Counted from the stretch's first letter, positions 1 to 8,653 are shown. The stretch is 64,000 nucleotides of DNA from an uncultured Paenibacillaceae bacterium (GCA_937874515.1 CALNBV010000235.1:1-64000); one strand, 5' to 3'. Notes: generated by a model not told the origin, from the sequence alone. Numbers and translations are program-made.

Positions 1-258
1 GAAAAATATCGTGGTCTCGTTCTTACAACAGAAGGCAAAAAAATGGGAAAACGCCTGGTAGATCGCCACTCCCTTCTTGAATCTTTCCTTCGAACCATTG
101 GTGTTCCTGAAGACAAAATATATAAAGACGTGGAAGGGATTGAGCACCATCTTAGTGTGGATTCCCTTACATGTATCGATAACTTGTTAAAGTTTTTTGC
201 ACAAAACCCGGAAATGGCAATTGAGTTAAAGAAAATGCTTGAAACTAACCCTGATTAG
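1..258 (+). CDS. mntR: Manganese-dependent repressor MntR, 5'-truncated
   Basis: The frame is open from base 1, so the gene starts before the window; 85 C-terminal residues are visible, about 60% of the usual 142. MntR is a DtxR-family repressor that binds Mn(II) and shuts off manganese uptake genes. What is seen is the end of the winged helix (LTTEGKK) followed by the metal-binding and dimerisation helices. The His in RHSLL and the E-x-x-E-H of VEGIEHH match ligands His77, Glu99, Glu102 and His103 of B. subtilis MntR, so it should be functional. The next gene is patatin-like, as in the B. subtilis mntR-yqhO order. Confidence 0.93.
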   Translation, partial: EKYRGLVLTTEGKKMGKRLVDRHSLLESFLRTIGVPEDKIYKDVEGIEHHLSVDSLTCIDNLLKFFAQNPEMAIELKKMLETNPD

Positions 259-332
259 CATTTCCATCTTCTATCCCCCTTTTTTTTGAGTACATATAGT
301 ACTAAATGCCAGAAATAGAGGGGGTAAAAGAA

Positions 333-1235
333 ATGCAGCTAGACGCTGTATTTGAAGGAGGAGGAGTCAGGGGAATTGCTTTCGTTGGTGCCCTCTTGGA
401 ATTTGAGAAAGAAGGATTTGTTTGGAATAACATAGCAGGAACTTCTGCAGGAGCCATTGTTTCATCCTTGCTTGCTGCGGGTTATTCAGGAAAAGAATTA
501 GAAGGATTAATGAGAGAGTTTGACTGTTTGGCTTTGACCAGAAGAAGGGGGTTAGCCAAAATTCCCCTCATCGGGGTCATTGTGAACCTTTGGATTCGAG
601 AAGGGATGTTTACCGGGGATTATTTAATAGATTGGATGACGGAAAAACTAAAAAAGAAAAACATTTATACATTTGATGATTTGCCTCAAGGTAAATTAAA
701 ACTCATTGCCTCTGATATAACCCACGGAAAGATGTTGGTATTACCCGATGATTTAAAAATGATTGGCATAGATCCCCGAACCTTTCCTGTGGCCATGGCC
801 GTTCGGATGAGTGCCAGTTTACCCATGTTTTTTGAGCCCGTTGTATTAAAACATAAGAATCAAAAGACTTATATCGTGGATGGGGGCATTTTAAGCAATT
901 ATCCAGTTTGGCTTTTTGGAGATAATCCCCGCAGTCAATATCCGACCATTGGGTTCCGCCTATTTGCCTCGGAAGATGTTTCCCCATATGAAATTAACTT
1001 TTTCCCAGACTATGTATCAGCCATGGTGAAAACCATGCTTCATGCCCATGACCAACGGTATATTGATCACCAGCATATTAAACATACAGTTATGATTCCT
1101 ACCCAGGGAATTTCCACTGCCCAGTTTGATTTATCTATGGAAGAGCGGGATATGCTTTTTCGTTCAGGACAGGGAGCAGCCCAGCAGTTTTTGCGTAATA
1201 TCATTACTTTACGAAAAAATGGAAAAACCTCTTGA
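333..1235 (+). CDS. yqhO: Patatin-like phospholipase family protein (YqhO-like)
   Basis: About 300 residues. The patatin fold gives acyl-ester hydrolases with a Ser-Asp dyad. Seen here: oxyanion loop GGGVRG at residues 9-14, nucleophile elbow GTSAG with Ser38, and DGG with Asp183. No signal peptide is visible, so it is probably cytoplasmic or membrane-peripheral; the substrate is not known. I chose the ATG at 333 because GAGGGGG lies 8 bases upstream and bacterial patatins start just before GGG. An in-frame ATG at 306 has no ribosome site. The gene ends inside a perfect bidirectional terminator shared with the convergent yqhP. Confidence 0.9.
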   Translation: MQLDAVFEGGGVRGIAFVGALLEFEKEGFVWNNIAGTSAGAIVSSLLAAGYSGKELEGLMREFDCLALTRRRGLAKIPLIGVIVNLWIREGMFTGDYLIDWMTEKLKKKNIYTFDDLPQGKLKLIASDITHGKMLVLPDDLKMIGIDPRTFPVAMAVRMSASLPMFFEPVVLKHKNQKTYIVDGGILSNYPVWLFGDNPRSQYPTIGFRLFASEDVSPYEINFFPDYVSAMVKTMLHAHDQRYIDHQHIKHTVMIPTQGISTAQFDLSMEERDMLFRSGQGAAQQFLRNIITLRKNGKTS

Positions 1236-1252
1236 ATAATCAAGAGGTTTTT
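1223..1252. terminator. Bidirectional terminator between yqhO and yqhP
   Basis: A perfect 13-bp stem (1223-1235 with 1240-1252) and an ATAA loop, with A/T tracts on both sides. It holds the stop codons of both convergent genes. Confidence 0.9.
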
Positions 1253-1620
1253 GTGTGTTCATTTTTGTTCTTTTTTCCTTCAATCACCTGAAATGGATGG
1301 CTTTTTCGCTGCGTAGTTTTGATTTTGTTAACTTGTTTCGGTTTGGTTTTTACCTGTTCTTTAAGTGCAAAAGGGCTATGATTTTTCCCTTTTTGTTTAC
1401 GTTTTTGTTGTTGTAGCGCTTTTTTGTATCCTGAATCAAGGGAATTAGTGGAAATGGATTTTGAAACCTGACGGTAAACCAGATAAATAATTCCGGCCAC
1501 CACCAGAATGATTCCTGCTGTCTTTAAGGTTCCCAATAGATCATTATAAAACATAGAGAACAAGCCAATTCCTGCCAGGACCATAATTGAAACAGTAAAA
1601 CCAATGGCTTTTTTGGACAC
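1240..1620 (-). CDS. yqhP: YqhP / SA1362-family small membrane protein
   Basis: 126 residues. Two hydrophobic segments lie near residues 6-24 and 30-48, then a very basic Lys/Gln-rich tail follows, so this is a small two-span membrane protein with a cytoplasmic tail. I identify it mainly by position: B. subtilis has yqhP between yqhO and yqhQ, and the topology agrees. Function is unknown in the family. It lies 31 bases downstream of yqhQ on the same strand, so the two are probably co-transcribed. Confidence 0.7.
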   Translation of the reverse strand: MSKKAIGFTVSIMVLAGIGLFSMFYNDLLGTLKTAGIILVVAGIIYLVYRQVSKSISTNSLDSGYKKALQQQKRKQKGKNHSPFALKEQVKTKPKQVNKIKTTQRKSHPFQVIEGKKNKNEHTKTS

Positions 1621-1651
1621 CTTTACACCCCGTTTCCAATAATTTTTTGGC

Positions 1652-2617
1652 CTAGGATTGTTGCATGGGAGTGCTGCAATTCATGGCCGTTCCTTCATCC
1701 AGTGCGCGCATTCGTTGAAAAGAAGCAATTGCTACTTCTACTTGATGATCATCAGGTTCGATTGTGGTAAGTTTCTGCAACCATAACCCTGGATAGCCCA
1801 GGGTGCACAAAATGGGAATTCCCCTTAATTTGTTGGTTAATTGCAGAGTCTCATAAGAGAAACCGATGACCACCGGGAGCAAGAGAATCCGTTGATACAC
1901 ACGCTCCCATAACGTATCGTAATGAAAGAAAGAATAGATAACGATACCGACCAGAACTGTAAAGACCATAAAACTGCTTCCGCACCGATAGTGAAGTGTA
2001 GAAAACTTTTGTACATTCTTTACTGTTAATTCTACCCCTGATTCATAAGCATTAATCACTTTATGTTCGGCGCCATGATATTGAAACAGTCTTTTGATCA
2101 TAGGAGTCCTGGAAATAATATATAGATATGCCAATAGCAATAGTATCTTTATTCCGCCTTCAATAAAATTTTGGGCAATATTATGGGTTACCCATTTTTT
2201 GAAGAGAACATCGGCTAAAATTGCGGGAACTACAGTAAATATTAATTTTCCAAAAAGGAAGGATATGACACCGATAACCGCAATCCCGAGAATCATGGTT
2301 AAGCTCCATTTATCCTTTTTTTCTGGTTCAGCTACTTCCGGTTCATCTTCATCTGTATTGTCATCCGCATATTTTTCAGAGGAAAAATTCAAATGCTTGG
2401 CACCGTTTGCACTGGATACAATGAGGGCGACAATCCCACGAATAAAGGGGATTTTTTTAAGGGATTTCACCCATGGACTTTCCTTTTTCACCTCTTCATA
2501 ATACTCAATAGTATTGTCCTTTCGGCGAATGGCCGTTACGGCATATTGTTTTCCGCCGAACATCACTCCTTCGATTACTGCTTGCCCACCATATGCGGTT
2601 GGTAATTGTTTTCCCAA
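1652..2617 (-). CDS. yqhQ: DUF1385 membrane protein YqhQ
   Basis: About 321 residues, close to the 318 of B. subtilis YqhQ. DUF1385 signatures are YGGQAVIEGVM at the N terminus and YHGAEHKVI in the middle, with several membrane segments after about residue 115. Function is unknown. The frame extends upstream to an ATG at 2692, but the family begins just before YGGQ. A TTG at 2617 has a strong AAGGAAGGTG ribosome site 7 bases upstream and gives the family length, so I chose it. It is divergent from the cytochrome c gene and leads the yqhQ-yqhP unit. Confidence 0.9.
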   Translation of the reverse strand: MGKQLPTAYGGQAVIEGVMFGGKQYAVTAIRRKDNTIEYYEEVKKESPWVKSLKKIPFIRGIVALIVSSANGAKHLNFSSEKYADDNTDEDEPEVAEPEKKDKWSLTMILGIAVIGVISFLFGKLIFTVVPAILADVLFKKWVTHNIAQNFIEGGIKILLLLAYLYIISRTPMIKRLFQYHGAEHKVINAYESGVELTVKNVQKFSTLHYRCGSSFMVFTVLVGIVIYSFFHYDTLWERVYQRILLLPVVIGFSYETLQLTNKLRGIPILCTLGYPGLWLQKLTTIEPDDHQVEVAIASFQRMRALDEGTAMNCSTPMQQS

Positions 2618-2710
2618 AGTAAACACCTTCCTTACGTTATATTTTAACTTATTTGGAATGGAGTTTCTACCGAAAGAACAATTCAAAAGCACTTATCAAT
2701 GGACAAACTA

Positions 2711-2738
2711 TTGAAAAAATCGACAGGACGTGGATAAT
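2711..2738 (+). promoter_or_regulatory. Sigma-A promoter for the cytochrome c gene
   Basis: TTGAAA (2711-2716), 16-bp spacer, GATAAT (2733-2738), about 20 bases before the ATG at 2760. The only gene downstream before a terminator is the cytochrome. Confidence 0.5.
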
Positions 2739-2759
2739 AGTATAGGGAGGTGAAACCAT

Positions 2760-3086
2760 ATGAAAAAATTAGTAACAGCAGTTTTAATGCTAGCGGTTGT
2801 AATTGGATTAAGCGCTTGTGGTAACAAAGCAGACAACACCACAGCTCCTGCAGGTCCAAATGCTGAAGCTATTGTAAAAACAAAATGTGCAACTTGCCAT
2901 GGTCAAAATCTTGAAGGTGTCATTGGACCAAAATTAAACGATATTGGTGCTCGTTTAACGAAAGATGACATTGCTAAGGTCATTAAAGATGGTAAAACAG
3001 GTAACATCGGTGTAATGCCACCAGGAAGTCTTACCAAACAAGATGAAATTGATGCAGTTGCAGAATACCTTGCAGCTAAAAAATAA
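2760..3086 (+). CDS. Lipoprotein cytochrome c (c551 type)
   Basis: 108 residues. An N-terminal lipoprotein signal ends in lipobox LSAC, so the mature protein should be lipid-anchored outside the membrane at Cys20. A single haem site CATCH follows, and MPPG supplies the likely axial Met. This matches the small membrane-anchored cytochromes c of Bacillus (CccB type) that pass electrons to a terminal oxidase. A good GGGAGGTGA ribosome site precedes the ATG. The gene is monocistronic, between its own promoter and two hairpins. B. subtilis has no cytochrome here, so it is an insertion in the conserved yqhQ-aroQ order. Confidence 0.92.
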   Translation: MKKLVTAVLMLAVVIGLSACGNKADNTTAPAGPNAEAIVKTKCATCHGQNLEGVIGPKLNDIGARLTKDDIAKVIKDGKTGNIGVMPPGSLTKQDEIDAVAEYLAAKK

Positions 3087-3121
3087 TCCTTTTATATCAT
3101 AAAGGATTATAATTTATTTGA

Positions 3122-3160
3122 AGAACATCTCCCTAATCATTAGGGGGATGTTCTTTTTTT
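3122..3160 (+). terminator. Terminator after cytochrome c
   Basis: A 15-bp stem with one G-T pair (3122-3136 with 3140-3154), followed by seven T. A shorter 10-bp hairpin (3083-3110) overlaps the cytochrome stop codon just upstream. Confidence 0.85.
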
Positions 3161-3268
3161 GCGATAGTTATAACTATTCTATTCGGCAAAGGTTACAATA
3201 GTGGCGCGTACAGGTTAAACTATATTAAAATGAATAAAAGAAAATCATGGAAAAGGAAATTAGATAAC

Positions 3269-3703
3269 ATGAAGAAAATATTAATTATAAATGGACCAAA
3301 TCTAAATATGTTAGGCATAAGGGAACCAGGGATTTATGGTTCTGCTACTTTAAAGGATGTAGAGGAGTCGTTAAAACGCCTTTCAGCAGAATTAGGAGTG
3401 GAAGTGGACTTTTTTCAATCCAATTATGAAGGGGCGATTATTGACCGGATCCATCAGGCTTTTGGAGAGTGTGATGGCCTGGTGATTAATCCAGGAGCTT
3501 TTACCCACTATAGTTATGCCATCAGGGATGCCATTGATAGTGTGAAAATTCCTACCGTTGAGATTCATATATCCAATGTCCATGCTCGGGAAGAGTTCCG
3601 TCATCATTCCGTGATTGCGCCAATCGCTGTTGGACAAATCATGGGTTTTGGAATTTATGGGTATCAACTGGCACTTCGGGGGATTGTAAACCATCTGCAA
3701 TAA
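3269..3703 (+). CDS. aroQ: Type II 3-dehydroquinate dehydratase
   Basis: 144 residues, the standard length. It converts 3-dehydroquinate to 3-dehydroshikimate in the shikimate pathway as a cytoplasmic dodecamer. Type II signatures are GPNLNMLGxREPxIYG at the N terminus with the catalytic Tyr, NPGAFTHYS, and EIHISN followed by the catalytic-region His. I chose the ATG at 3269 because the family starts immediately before KILIINGPN and AAAGGAA lies upstream. An ATG at 3230 adds 13 residues and has no ribosome site. The order aroQ, M24 peptidase, efp is conserved in Bacillales. Confidence 0.96.
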   Translation: MKKILIINGPNLNMLGIREPGIYGSATLKDVEESLKRLSAELGVEVDFFQSNYEGAIIDRIHQAFGECDGLVINPGAFTHYSYAIRDAIDSVKIPTVEIHISNVHAREEFRHHSVIAPIAVGQIMGFGIYGYQLALRGIVNHLQ

Positions 3704-3730
3704 TTTAAACGGGAAAGGAAGAGGATGAGA

Positions 3731-4798
3731 ATGTCTGTTAAACTCATAGCATTAAGGGAAAAGATGAGGACAGAAAACCTGGATGGTTTCTTTGTGACCA
3801 ATCCATTTAATCGACGCTACCTTTCCGGTTTTACAGGGACCTCTGGGAACCTCGTCATTACAGCAAATTCGTCGGATTTAATAACCGATTTTCGTTATGT
3901 GGAACAAGCTAGCCAACAGGCTCCTGATTTTACTGTTATTCGCCATGAACGGGAGATCCTTGAGTGCGTGGGTGAACAGGTGAAAAAACAAGGTGTGAAA
4001 CGCCTTGCTTTTGAACAAAATGATGTGACCTATGCCTTATTCCAGAAGTTAGCGGGATTTACAGAGGGCGTAGAATTGGTTCCAGTAGAAGGAATCATTG
4101 AGGAACTTCGTTTAATTAAAACGCCAGAAGAGATTGCCATCATAAAAGATGCTGCACACATTGCAGATCAGGCCTTTGCTCATATTCTTGAATTCATTAA
4201 ACCAGGGGTAACGGAAAGGCAGGTTTCTAATGAATTGGAGTTTGCCATGCGCCGTTTAGGTGCCACAGCCTCTTCTTTTGATACCATCGTTGCTTCAGGC
4301 CTTCGCTCCGCCTTGCCCCATGGGGTTGCAACAGATAAATGCATACAATCAGGAGAGTTAGTTACCCTTGATTTTGGGGCATACTATCGAGGATACTGTT
4401 CTGATATTACGAGAACCATCGCTGTGGGCAAACCCGATCCTAAATTGGAGGAAATCTATTCCGTTGTTTTAAACGCACAGCTCAATGGGGTGCAAAAGGT
4501 GGGACCTGGGTTGAGCGGGAAGGAAGCAGATGCTCTCACAAGGGAATTAATTGGCGAGGCTGGTTTTGCTGAATACTTTGGCCATGGTACAGGCCACGGG
4601 GTAGGTTTAGAAATTCATGAAGGGCCAACCTTATCCCCCCGGGGGGAACAAAGGTTGAGGCCAGGAATGGTGGTAACCGTTGAACCTGGCATATACGTAC
4701 CAGGATTGGGAGGGGTCCGCATTGAAGATGATGTGGTCATCACAGAACAAGGGTGTGATGTATTAACCGCTTCCCCTAAAGAATTCATTATTCTGTAA
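3731..4798 (+). CDS. M24 metallopeptidase, Xaa-Pro dipeptidase/aminopeptidase P family (YqhT-like)
   Basis: About 355 residues: an N-terminal creatinase-like domain and a C-terminal pita-bread catalytic domain. The five metal ligands are visible: two Asp in LDFGAYYRGYCSDITRT, His in GHGTGHGVGLEIHE, Glu in TVEPGIY and Glu in GGVRIEDD. It should cleave Xaa-Pro bonds in short peptides in the cytoplasm. The ATG at 3731 is best spaced from GGAAGAGG; one at 3725 is also in frame. It sits just upstream of efp, as yqhT does in B. subtilis, though a promoter lies between them. Confidence 0.93.
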   Translation: MSVKLIALREKMRTENLDGFFVTNPFNRRYLSGFTGTSGNLVITANSSDLITDFRYVEQASQQAPDFTVIRHEREILECVGEQVKKQGVKRLAFEQNDVTYALFQKLAGFTEGVELVPVEGIIEELRLIKTPEEIAIIKDAAHIADQAFAHILEFIKPGVTERQVSNELEFAMRRLGATASSFDTIVASGLRSALPHGVATDKCIQSGELVTLDFGAYYRGYCSDITRTIAVGKPDPKLEEIYSVVLNAQLNGVQKVGPGLSGKEADALTRELIGEAGFAEYFGHGTGHGVGLEIHEGPTLSPRGEQRLRPGMVVTVEPGIYVPGLGGVRIEDDVVITEQGCDVLTASPKEFIIL

Positions 4799-4810
4799 CT
4801 GGATTTTTTA

Positions 4811-4819
4811 TGATATAAT
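4811..4819 (+). promoter_or_regulatory. Extended -10 promoter for efp
   Basis: TGA followed by TATAAT (4814-4819), 35 bases before the efp ATG, with no clear -35. This would give efp its own transcript apart from the peptidase. Confidence 0.5.
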
Positions 4820-4854
4820 TTTCAAGTTAAGATTAGACTTTGGGAGGTTTATTC

Positions 4855-5412
4855 ATGATTTCAGTAAACGACCTGCGCCCTGGCATTACCATAGAAGTGG
4901 ATAAGGACATTTTTTCTGTCATTGAATTCCAACATGTAAAGCCAGGAAAAGGTGCAGCTTTTGTACGCACTAAACTTCGTAATTTACGTAATGGATCCAT
5001 TAAGGAAACCACTTTCCGTGCGGGTGAAAAAGTTTCCCGTGCCCGTATCGAAACCAAAGAAATGCAATATCTTTATGCTTCAGGTGATGAGCATGTATTC
5101 ATGGATACCACAACCTATGACCAAATTAGTCTTCCTGCTGCAAACCTGAAAAGTGAATTAAGATACCTTCTTGAAAACATGCTCGTGAGCATTGTAATGT
5201 ATGAAGGGGAAATCCTTGGTGTTCAAGTTCCTAACACAGTTGTATTAGAAGTTGCGGAAACAGAACCAGGCATTAAAGGGGATACTGCTTCTGGCGGTAC
5301 GAAACCTGCTACATTACAAACCGGTGTGGTTGTACAAGTGCCATTCTTTATCAATGTAGGCGATAAATTAATCATTGATACCCGTTCTGGCGATTACGTA
5401 TCTCGTGCATAA
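4855..5412 (+). CDS. efp: Elongation factor P
   Basis: 185 residues, the normal length. EF-P binds between the ribosomal P and E sites and relieves stalling at polyproline stretches. The N-terminal KOW-like domain carries KPGKG with Lys32, the position that in B. subtilis EF-P receives a 5-aminopentanol modification. The C-terminal signature VPFFINVGDKLIIDTRSGDYVSRA-like segment is intact. The ATG at 4855 follows GGGAGG by 9 bases; a TTG at 4840 merely overlaps the ribosome site. Last gene of the leading block before convergent genes. Confidence 0.97.
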   Translation: MISVNDLRPGITIEVDKDIFSVIEFQHVKPGKGAAFVRTKLRNLRNGSIKETTFRAGEKVSRARIETKEMQYLYASGDEHVFMDTTTYDQISLPAANLKSELRYLLENMLVSIVMYEGEILGVQVPNTVVLEVAETEPGIKGDTASGGTKPATLQTGVVVQVPFFINVGDKLIIDTRSGDYVSRA

Positions 5413-5413
5413 A

Positions 5414-5453
5414 TAAGAAAAGACCTTTCCTTCATGGATTGGTCTTTTTTCTT
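5414..5453. terminator. Bidirectional terminator between efp and the phosphosulfolactate synthase gene
   Basis: AAGAAAAGACC (5414-5424) pairs with GGTCTTTTTTCTT (5441-5453), with T runs readable in both directions. Confidence 0.8.
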
Positions 5454-5466
5454 ATGGATATTATCT

Positions 5467-6264
5467 TCATATGGGAAACGTATCAGAACGGAGACCTCTT
5501 CTCAAACATTCCAGGGAAAAGACATCTATACCTGGTATGTTTCCTATATTCACATTCCGTCCAAATGATTCAATAAGGCAGACTTGTTGTTTTTTTAAGG
5601 GCGCTTCCCAAATTAGGCGCTGCAATAAATCAGAAGAAATCCTGGTTTTGATTTCTTCAAGAAAGCCCTCATCTAAATCTCCTTCTTTATCATAAATCCC
5701 TGCATTTTTTCCCGTTTCTCTGCCTTCTACAATGACATATGCTGCTCCACATTCAACGTCTGAATAGAGTGTTTCTTCTAACTCATCAATGTTTAAGATG
5801 GATCCCTGGGCTTTCTTTCCACATTCCGTAATAACCTGGAATCCTCTATTTTTCGCTTCGAAGATAAACTGGCAACGTTCCTCATTTGTCAGGGAGATGG
5901 TTCCGTCAGAGATTTCCACATAGTCGAATCCTAGATTACGTAAGGAATCCAAATAAGTGTGAATTTCATTCTTTTGGTATGCAACCTCAAAAAAAGTGCC
6001 TCCAGGATATAAAATGACACCTCGTTCCCGTGCAATGCAGAGTTTATCTTGTAATATTGGTGGAGGGTAAAGGACAGATGTTCCAAATCCCAATTTAATG
6101 AAATCGATATATGGTGTTGAGAGGGACAATAAATCAGAAAAAGCGCTAATCCCTAATCCTTTGTCAATCACCATGGTCATGCCCTGGGAGCGGGGCTTCA
6201 TTAGACGGACACCCGATGGATCCATCAGTCCATCATTCCAGATAAAGGTATCAAGTCGGTTCAC
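5467..6264 (-). CDS. yitD: Phosphosulfolactate synthase (YitD / archaeal ComA family)
   Basis: 265 residues. The family joins sulfite to phosphoenolpyruvate to give (2R)-phospho-3-sulfolactate; in archaea this leads to coenzyme M, and in Bacillus to the 3-sulfolactate stored in spores. Family features seen are TMVIDKGLG near the N terminus, IKLGFGTS, YPGGTFFEVA, YVEISDGT and VIVEGRE along a TIM barrel, ending in the usual ETLR/R-rich tail. The MFS gene lies 50 bases upstream on the same strand. The partner phosphatase and dehydrogenase are not in the window. Not the competence regulator of the same name. Confidence 0.88.
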   Translation of the reverse strand: MNRLDTFIWNDGLMDPSGVRLMKPRSQGMTMVIDKGLGISAFSDLLSLSTPYIDFIKLGFGTSVLYPPPILQDKLCIARERGVILYPGGTFFEVAYQKNEIHTYLDSLRNLGFDYVEISDGTISLTNEERCQFIFEAKNRGFQVITECGKKAQGSILNIDELEETLYSDVECGAAYVIVEGRETGKNAGIYDKEGDLDEGFLEEIKTRISSDLLQRLIWEAPLKKQQVCLIESFGRNVNIGNIPGIDVFSLECLRRGLRSDTFPI

Positions 6265-6313
6265 AAAAGGTCCCCCTCAATTGCTCATCTGCCCTTAGCT
6301 TATGCACATTGGC

Positions 6314-7609
6314 CTATGTTGGTTCTTTTCTGGGCCCTTTAAGTGGTCGCCTTTGGAAACGATGTCCAGGGATTGGCCGTAAAATCGTTCGGCTATGGCC
6401 ATTTTTCCCTTTTACAAAATTAGGACGATGGATAAAAATCATGGCGAGAATCCCGATGAGAAGACAAAGGCCTGTCAACCCCCAGAATAGAATGAATTTT
6501 TGATTCATAAGCTTTCCGAATACTGGGGGGCCAGCAGCTACCCCAAGAAAACGAATGCTTCCATAAAGTGAAGTAATAATTCCCCGTTCTTCCTTTCCAA
6601 CTGCTGAGGTAATCATGGTATTTAAACAGGGAAGAACAAGCCCACTCCCAATTCCCCCGACAAAAAGCAATCCAATTAATACCCAGCGGTTGGTGATAAA
6701 AGGCAATGGGATAGCGATGAGACCTGTTGTGAGAAGACCTGCCACAATTAATGTCTTCATTAATCCCATGTGTTTTTGAATAAAATGGCCTGTCCATAAT
6801 GCGGTTCCGCATAAAGAAAGAAGGGGAATCGCCAATAAAAGGCCTTTCATAATTCCATCAATGTGGTATTTTTTCTCAAGAATATCTGAGAGGAAAAATA
6901 AAATGCCAAAAAGGGTAAATAAAACGACTGCTCCAGCGAAAAAGGCGACAATGAGCCATTTTCCTTGTTTTTTAAAGACTTGGAGGATTTCTTGCCCATA
7001 TTTTTTTAAGGGTTTTGGTTCGCCAACTTCTTTTTCCTTCACCCATTTTCCAATGGCAAAAGCCGCAGGTACCGTAAGAATAGGGAAAAAGAAAAACAGG
7101 CTGTACCAGGTAATTAAGGCTAAAGCAGAACCCAAAATGGGGCTAATTACTTTCCCCATGGCATTAGATGATTCAATGACACCCAGTGCCTGGCTTCTTT
7201 TATCTTTTTTATATAAGTCACTGACAAGTGCCATGGCAATGGGGGCTGTGCCTGCAGCACCAATCCCTTGAATAATCCTCCCCGTGATTAAGAGCCAGTA
7301 GGGTTGCTTTAAGAAAAGAACAGAAACTCCTGCAACGATTCCTCCTAAACCATAAATTAAAAGGCCAGGGATAATGATTTTTTTTCTGCCAATACGGTCC
7401 GATATAATTCCTGCAAAGGGAATAACCAATCCGGCAGGGACAGAGAAAAGGGTAATAATCATACTGGTTTGTACTTTACTAAGATGGTAGGTGCTTTCGA
7501 TGGTTGGAAGAATGGGAATGACCATGGAGTTGCCCAGTACCATAATCAAAGGAACAAGACTCAGGGAAAACAATACTTTGCCTGATACTTTATTTTGTTT
7601 CTCTGACAA
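6314..7609 (-). CDS. MFS transporter, DHA1-like, 12 membrane spans (YitG-like?)
   Basis: 431 residues with about 12 hydrophobic segments. The first signature is motif A after span 2 (GIISDRIGRKK), and a central basic loop near residue 200 is typical of drug/metabolite antiporters. The start is TTG at 7609 with GAGGTGA 5 bases upstream. The C-terminal 35 residues are Arg/Pro rich and outside the fold. It heads a probable two-gene unit with phosphosulfolactate synthase. B. subtilis yitD also has an MFS gene (yitG) nearby, which suggests sulfolactate export, but no residue proves the substrate. Confidence 0.85.
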   Translation of the reverse strand: MSEKQNKVSGKVLFSLSLVPLIMVLGNSMVIPILPTIESTYHLSKVQTSMIITLFSVPAGLVIPFAGIISDRIGRKKIIIPGLLIYGLGGIVAGVSVLFLKQPYWLLITGRIIQGIGAAGTAPIAMALVSDLYKKDKRSQALGVIESSNAMGKVISPILGSALALITWYSLFFFFPILTVPAAFAIGKWVKEKEVGEPKPLKKYGQEILQVFKKQGKWLIVAFFAGAVVLFTLFGILFFLSDILEKKYHIDGIMKGLLLAIPLLSLCGTALWTGHFIQKHMGLMKTLIVAGLLTTGLIAIPLPFITNRWVLIGLLFVGGIGSGLVLPCLNTMITSAVGKEERGIITSLYGSIRFLGVAAGPPVFGKLMNQKFILFWGLTGLCLLIGILAMIFIHRPNFVKGKNGHSRTILRPIPGHRFQRRPLKGPRKEPT

Positions 7610-7661
7610 GTCTTCACCTCATTTCCGAAAAGATTTCCCAGATAGTATTCCCTAAGGGTTG

Positions 7662-7691
7662 TCATATTAAAAACCTGCTTGTCATAAAAAT
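7662..7691 (+). promoter_or_regulatory. Sigma-E promoter of the spoIIIA operon
   Basis: TCATATT (7662-7668), exactly 14 bases, then CATAAAAAT (7683-7691). This fits the sigma-E pattern (KMATATT, 14 bp, CATACAnT). It sits about 36 bases before the spoIIIAA GTG, and spoIIIA is sigma-E dependent in B. subtilis. Confidence 0.75.
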
Positions 7692-7726
7692 GTGATAAGT
7701 CAGATTGGACAAAAGGGGAGAGTTAT

Positions 7727-8653
7727 GTGACAGAAGATGTATATCTCATACTGCCCGATACAGTTCGCAATCGTCTTGCAAAAATGTCTTCCTCTGAAAT
7801 CCATCGCATTGAGGAAATACGATTGCGTATCGGCCTACCCGTGGAAGTGGTAATCGAAAACCGCTCCTTTTTCCTCGATGAAGGACAACGGTTTGGCAAA
7901 GAAGAGGCGACCATTCTCATGAATCGGTTAAGCATGCATTCTCTTTACACCCTTGAGGAAGAAATTCGTAGAGGATATATCACCATTAAGGGTGGCCATA
8001 GGGTGGGGATCGCTGGAAAAGTAGTGCTGGATAGAGGGAATGTGAAACATATCCGGGATGTTGCCAGTTTTAATATCCGTATTGCCAGACAAATTCTTGG
8101 TGCCGCTAATGGAGTCTTACCTTTATTAGTTGAAAAAGGACAGGTTAAAAGCACGTTAATTATTTCACCTCCTCAGTGTGGGAAAACCACATTGATCCGG
8201 GATATTGCCCGACAGTTAAGTTATGGTACGAAAGGGTTTCCTGGCAAAAAAGTATCCATTGTGGATGAACGTTCAGAAATTGCTGGATGTGTAAATGGGA
8301 TTCCCCAGAAAGATGTAGGTCCCCGAACGGATGTAATGGATGGGTGTCCAAAGGCAGAAGGGATGATGATGATGATTCGTTCCATGTCCCCTGATGTAAT
8401 CATTACGGATGAAATGGGACGACCTGAAGATAGTTACGCCATTGAGGAAGCCATTCACGCAGGAATTGCCGTAATCACCACGGTTCACGGGAAAAATTTG
8501 AAAGATGTCATGCGGCGTCCTGTGTTATCCAGGTTGGCCCAAAGCGGTGTCTTTCAACGGTATCTGATACTTGGCCGCCAGCCCCGTGTAGGCACCATCA
8601 CCTTCATGTATGATGAGAATCTCGCTGAGTGCAGGTTTAGGGTAGCGAAATGA
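7727..8653 (+). CDS. spoIIIAA: Stage III sporulation protein AA (engulfment channel ATPase)
   Basis: 308 residues. SpoIIIAA resembles type II/IV secretion ATPases and is thought to power the SpoIIIA-SpoIIQ channel from the mother cell. Walker A is ISPPQCGKTT near residues 146-155 and Walker B is VIITDEMG near 224. The start is GTG at 7727, with AAGGGGAG 7 bases upstream; it overlaps an out-of-frame ATG. The stop overlaps the spoIIIAB start (ATGA). First of eight tightly packed spoIIIA genes. Confidence 0.97.
   Translation: MTEDVYLILPDTVRNRLAKMSSSEIHRIEEIRLRIGLPVEVVIENRSFFLDEGQRFGKEEATILMNRLSMHSLYTLEEEIRRGYITIKGGHRVGIAGKVVLDRGNVKHIRDVASFNIRIARQILGAANGVLPLLVEKGQVKSTLIISPPQCGKTTLIRDIARQLSYGTKGFPGKKVSIVDERSEIAGCVNGIPQKDVGPRTDVMDGCPKAEGMMMMIRSMSPDVIITDEMGRPEDSYAIEEAIHAGIAVITTVHGKNLKDVMRRPVLSRLAQSGVFQRYLILGRQPRVGTITFMYDENLAECRFRVAK

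Noticed and set aside
2094..2501. 135-codon open frame antisense to yqhQ
   Set aside because: Overlaps a conserved membrane protein gene on the other strand; no family resemblance.
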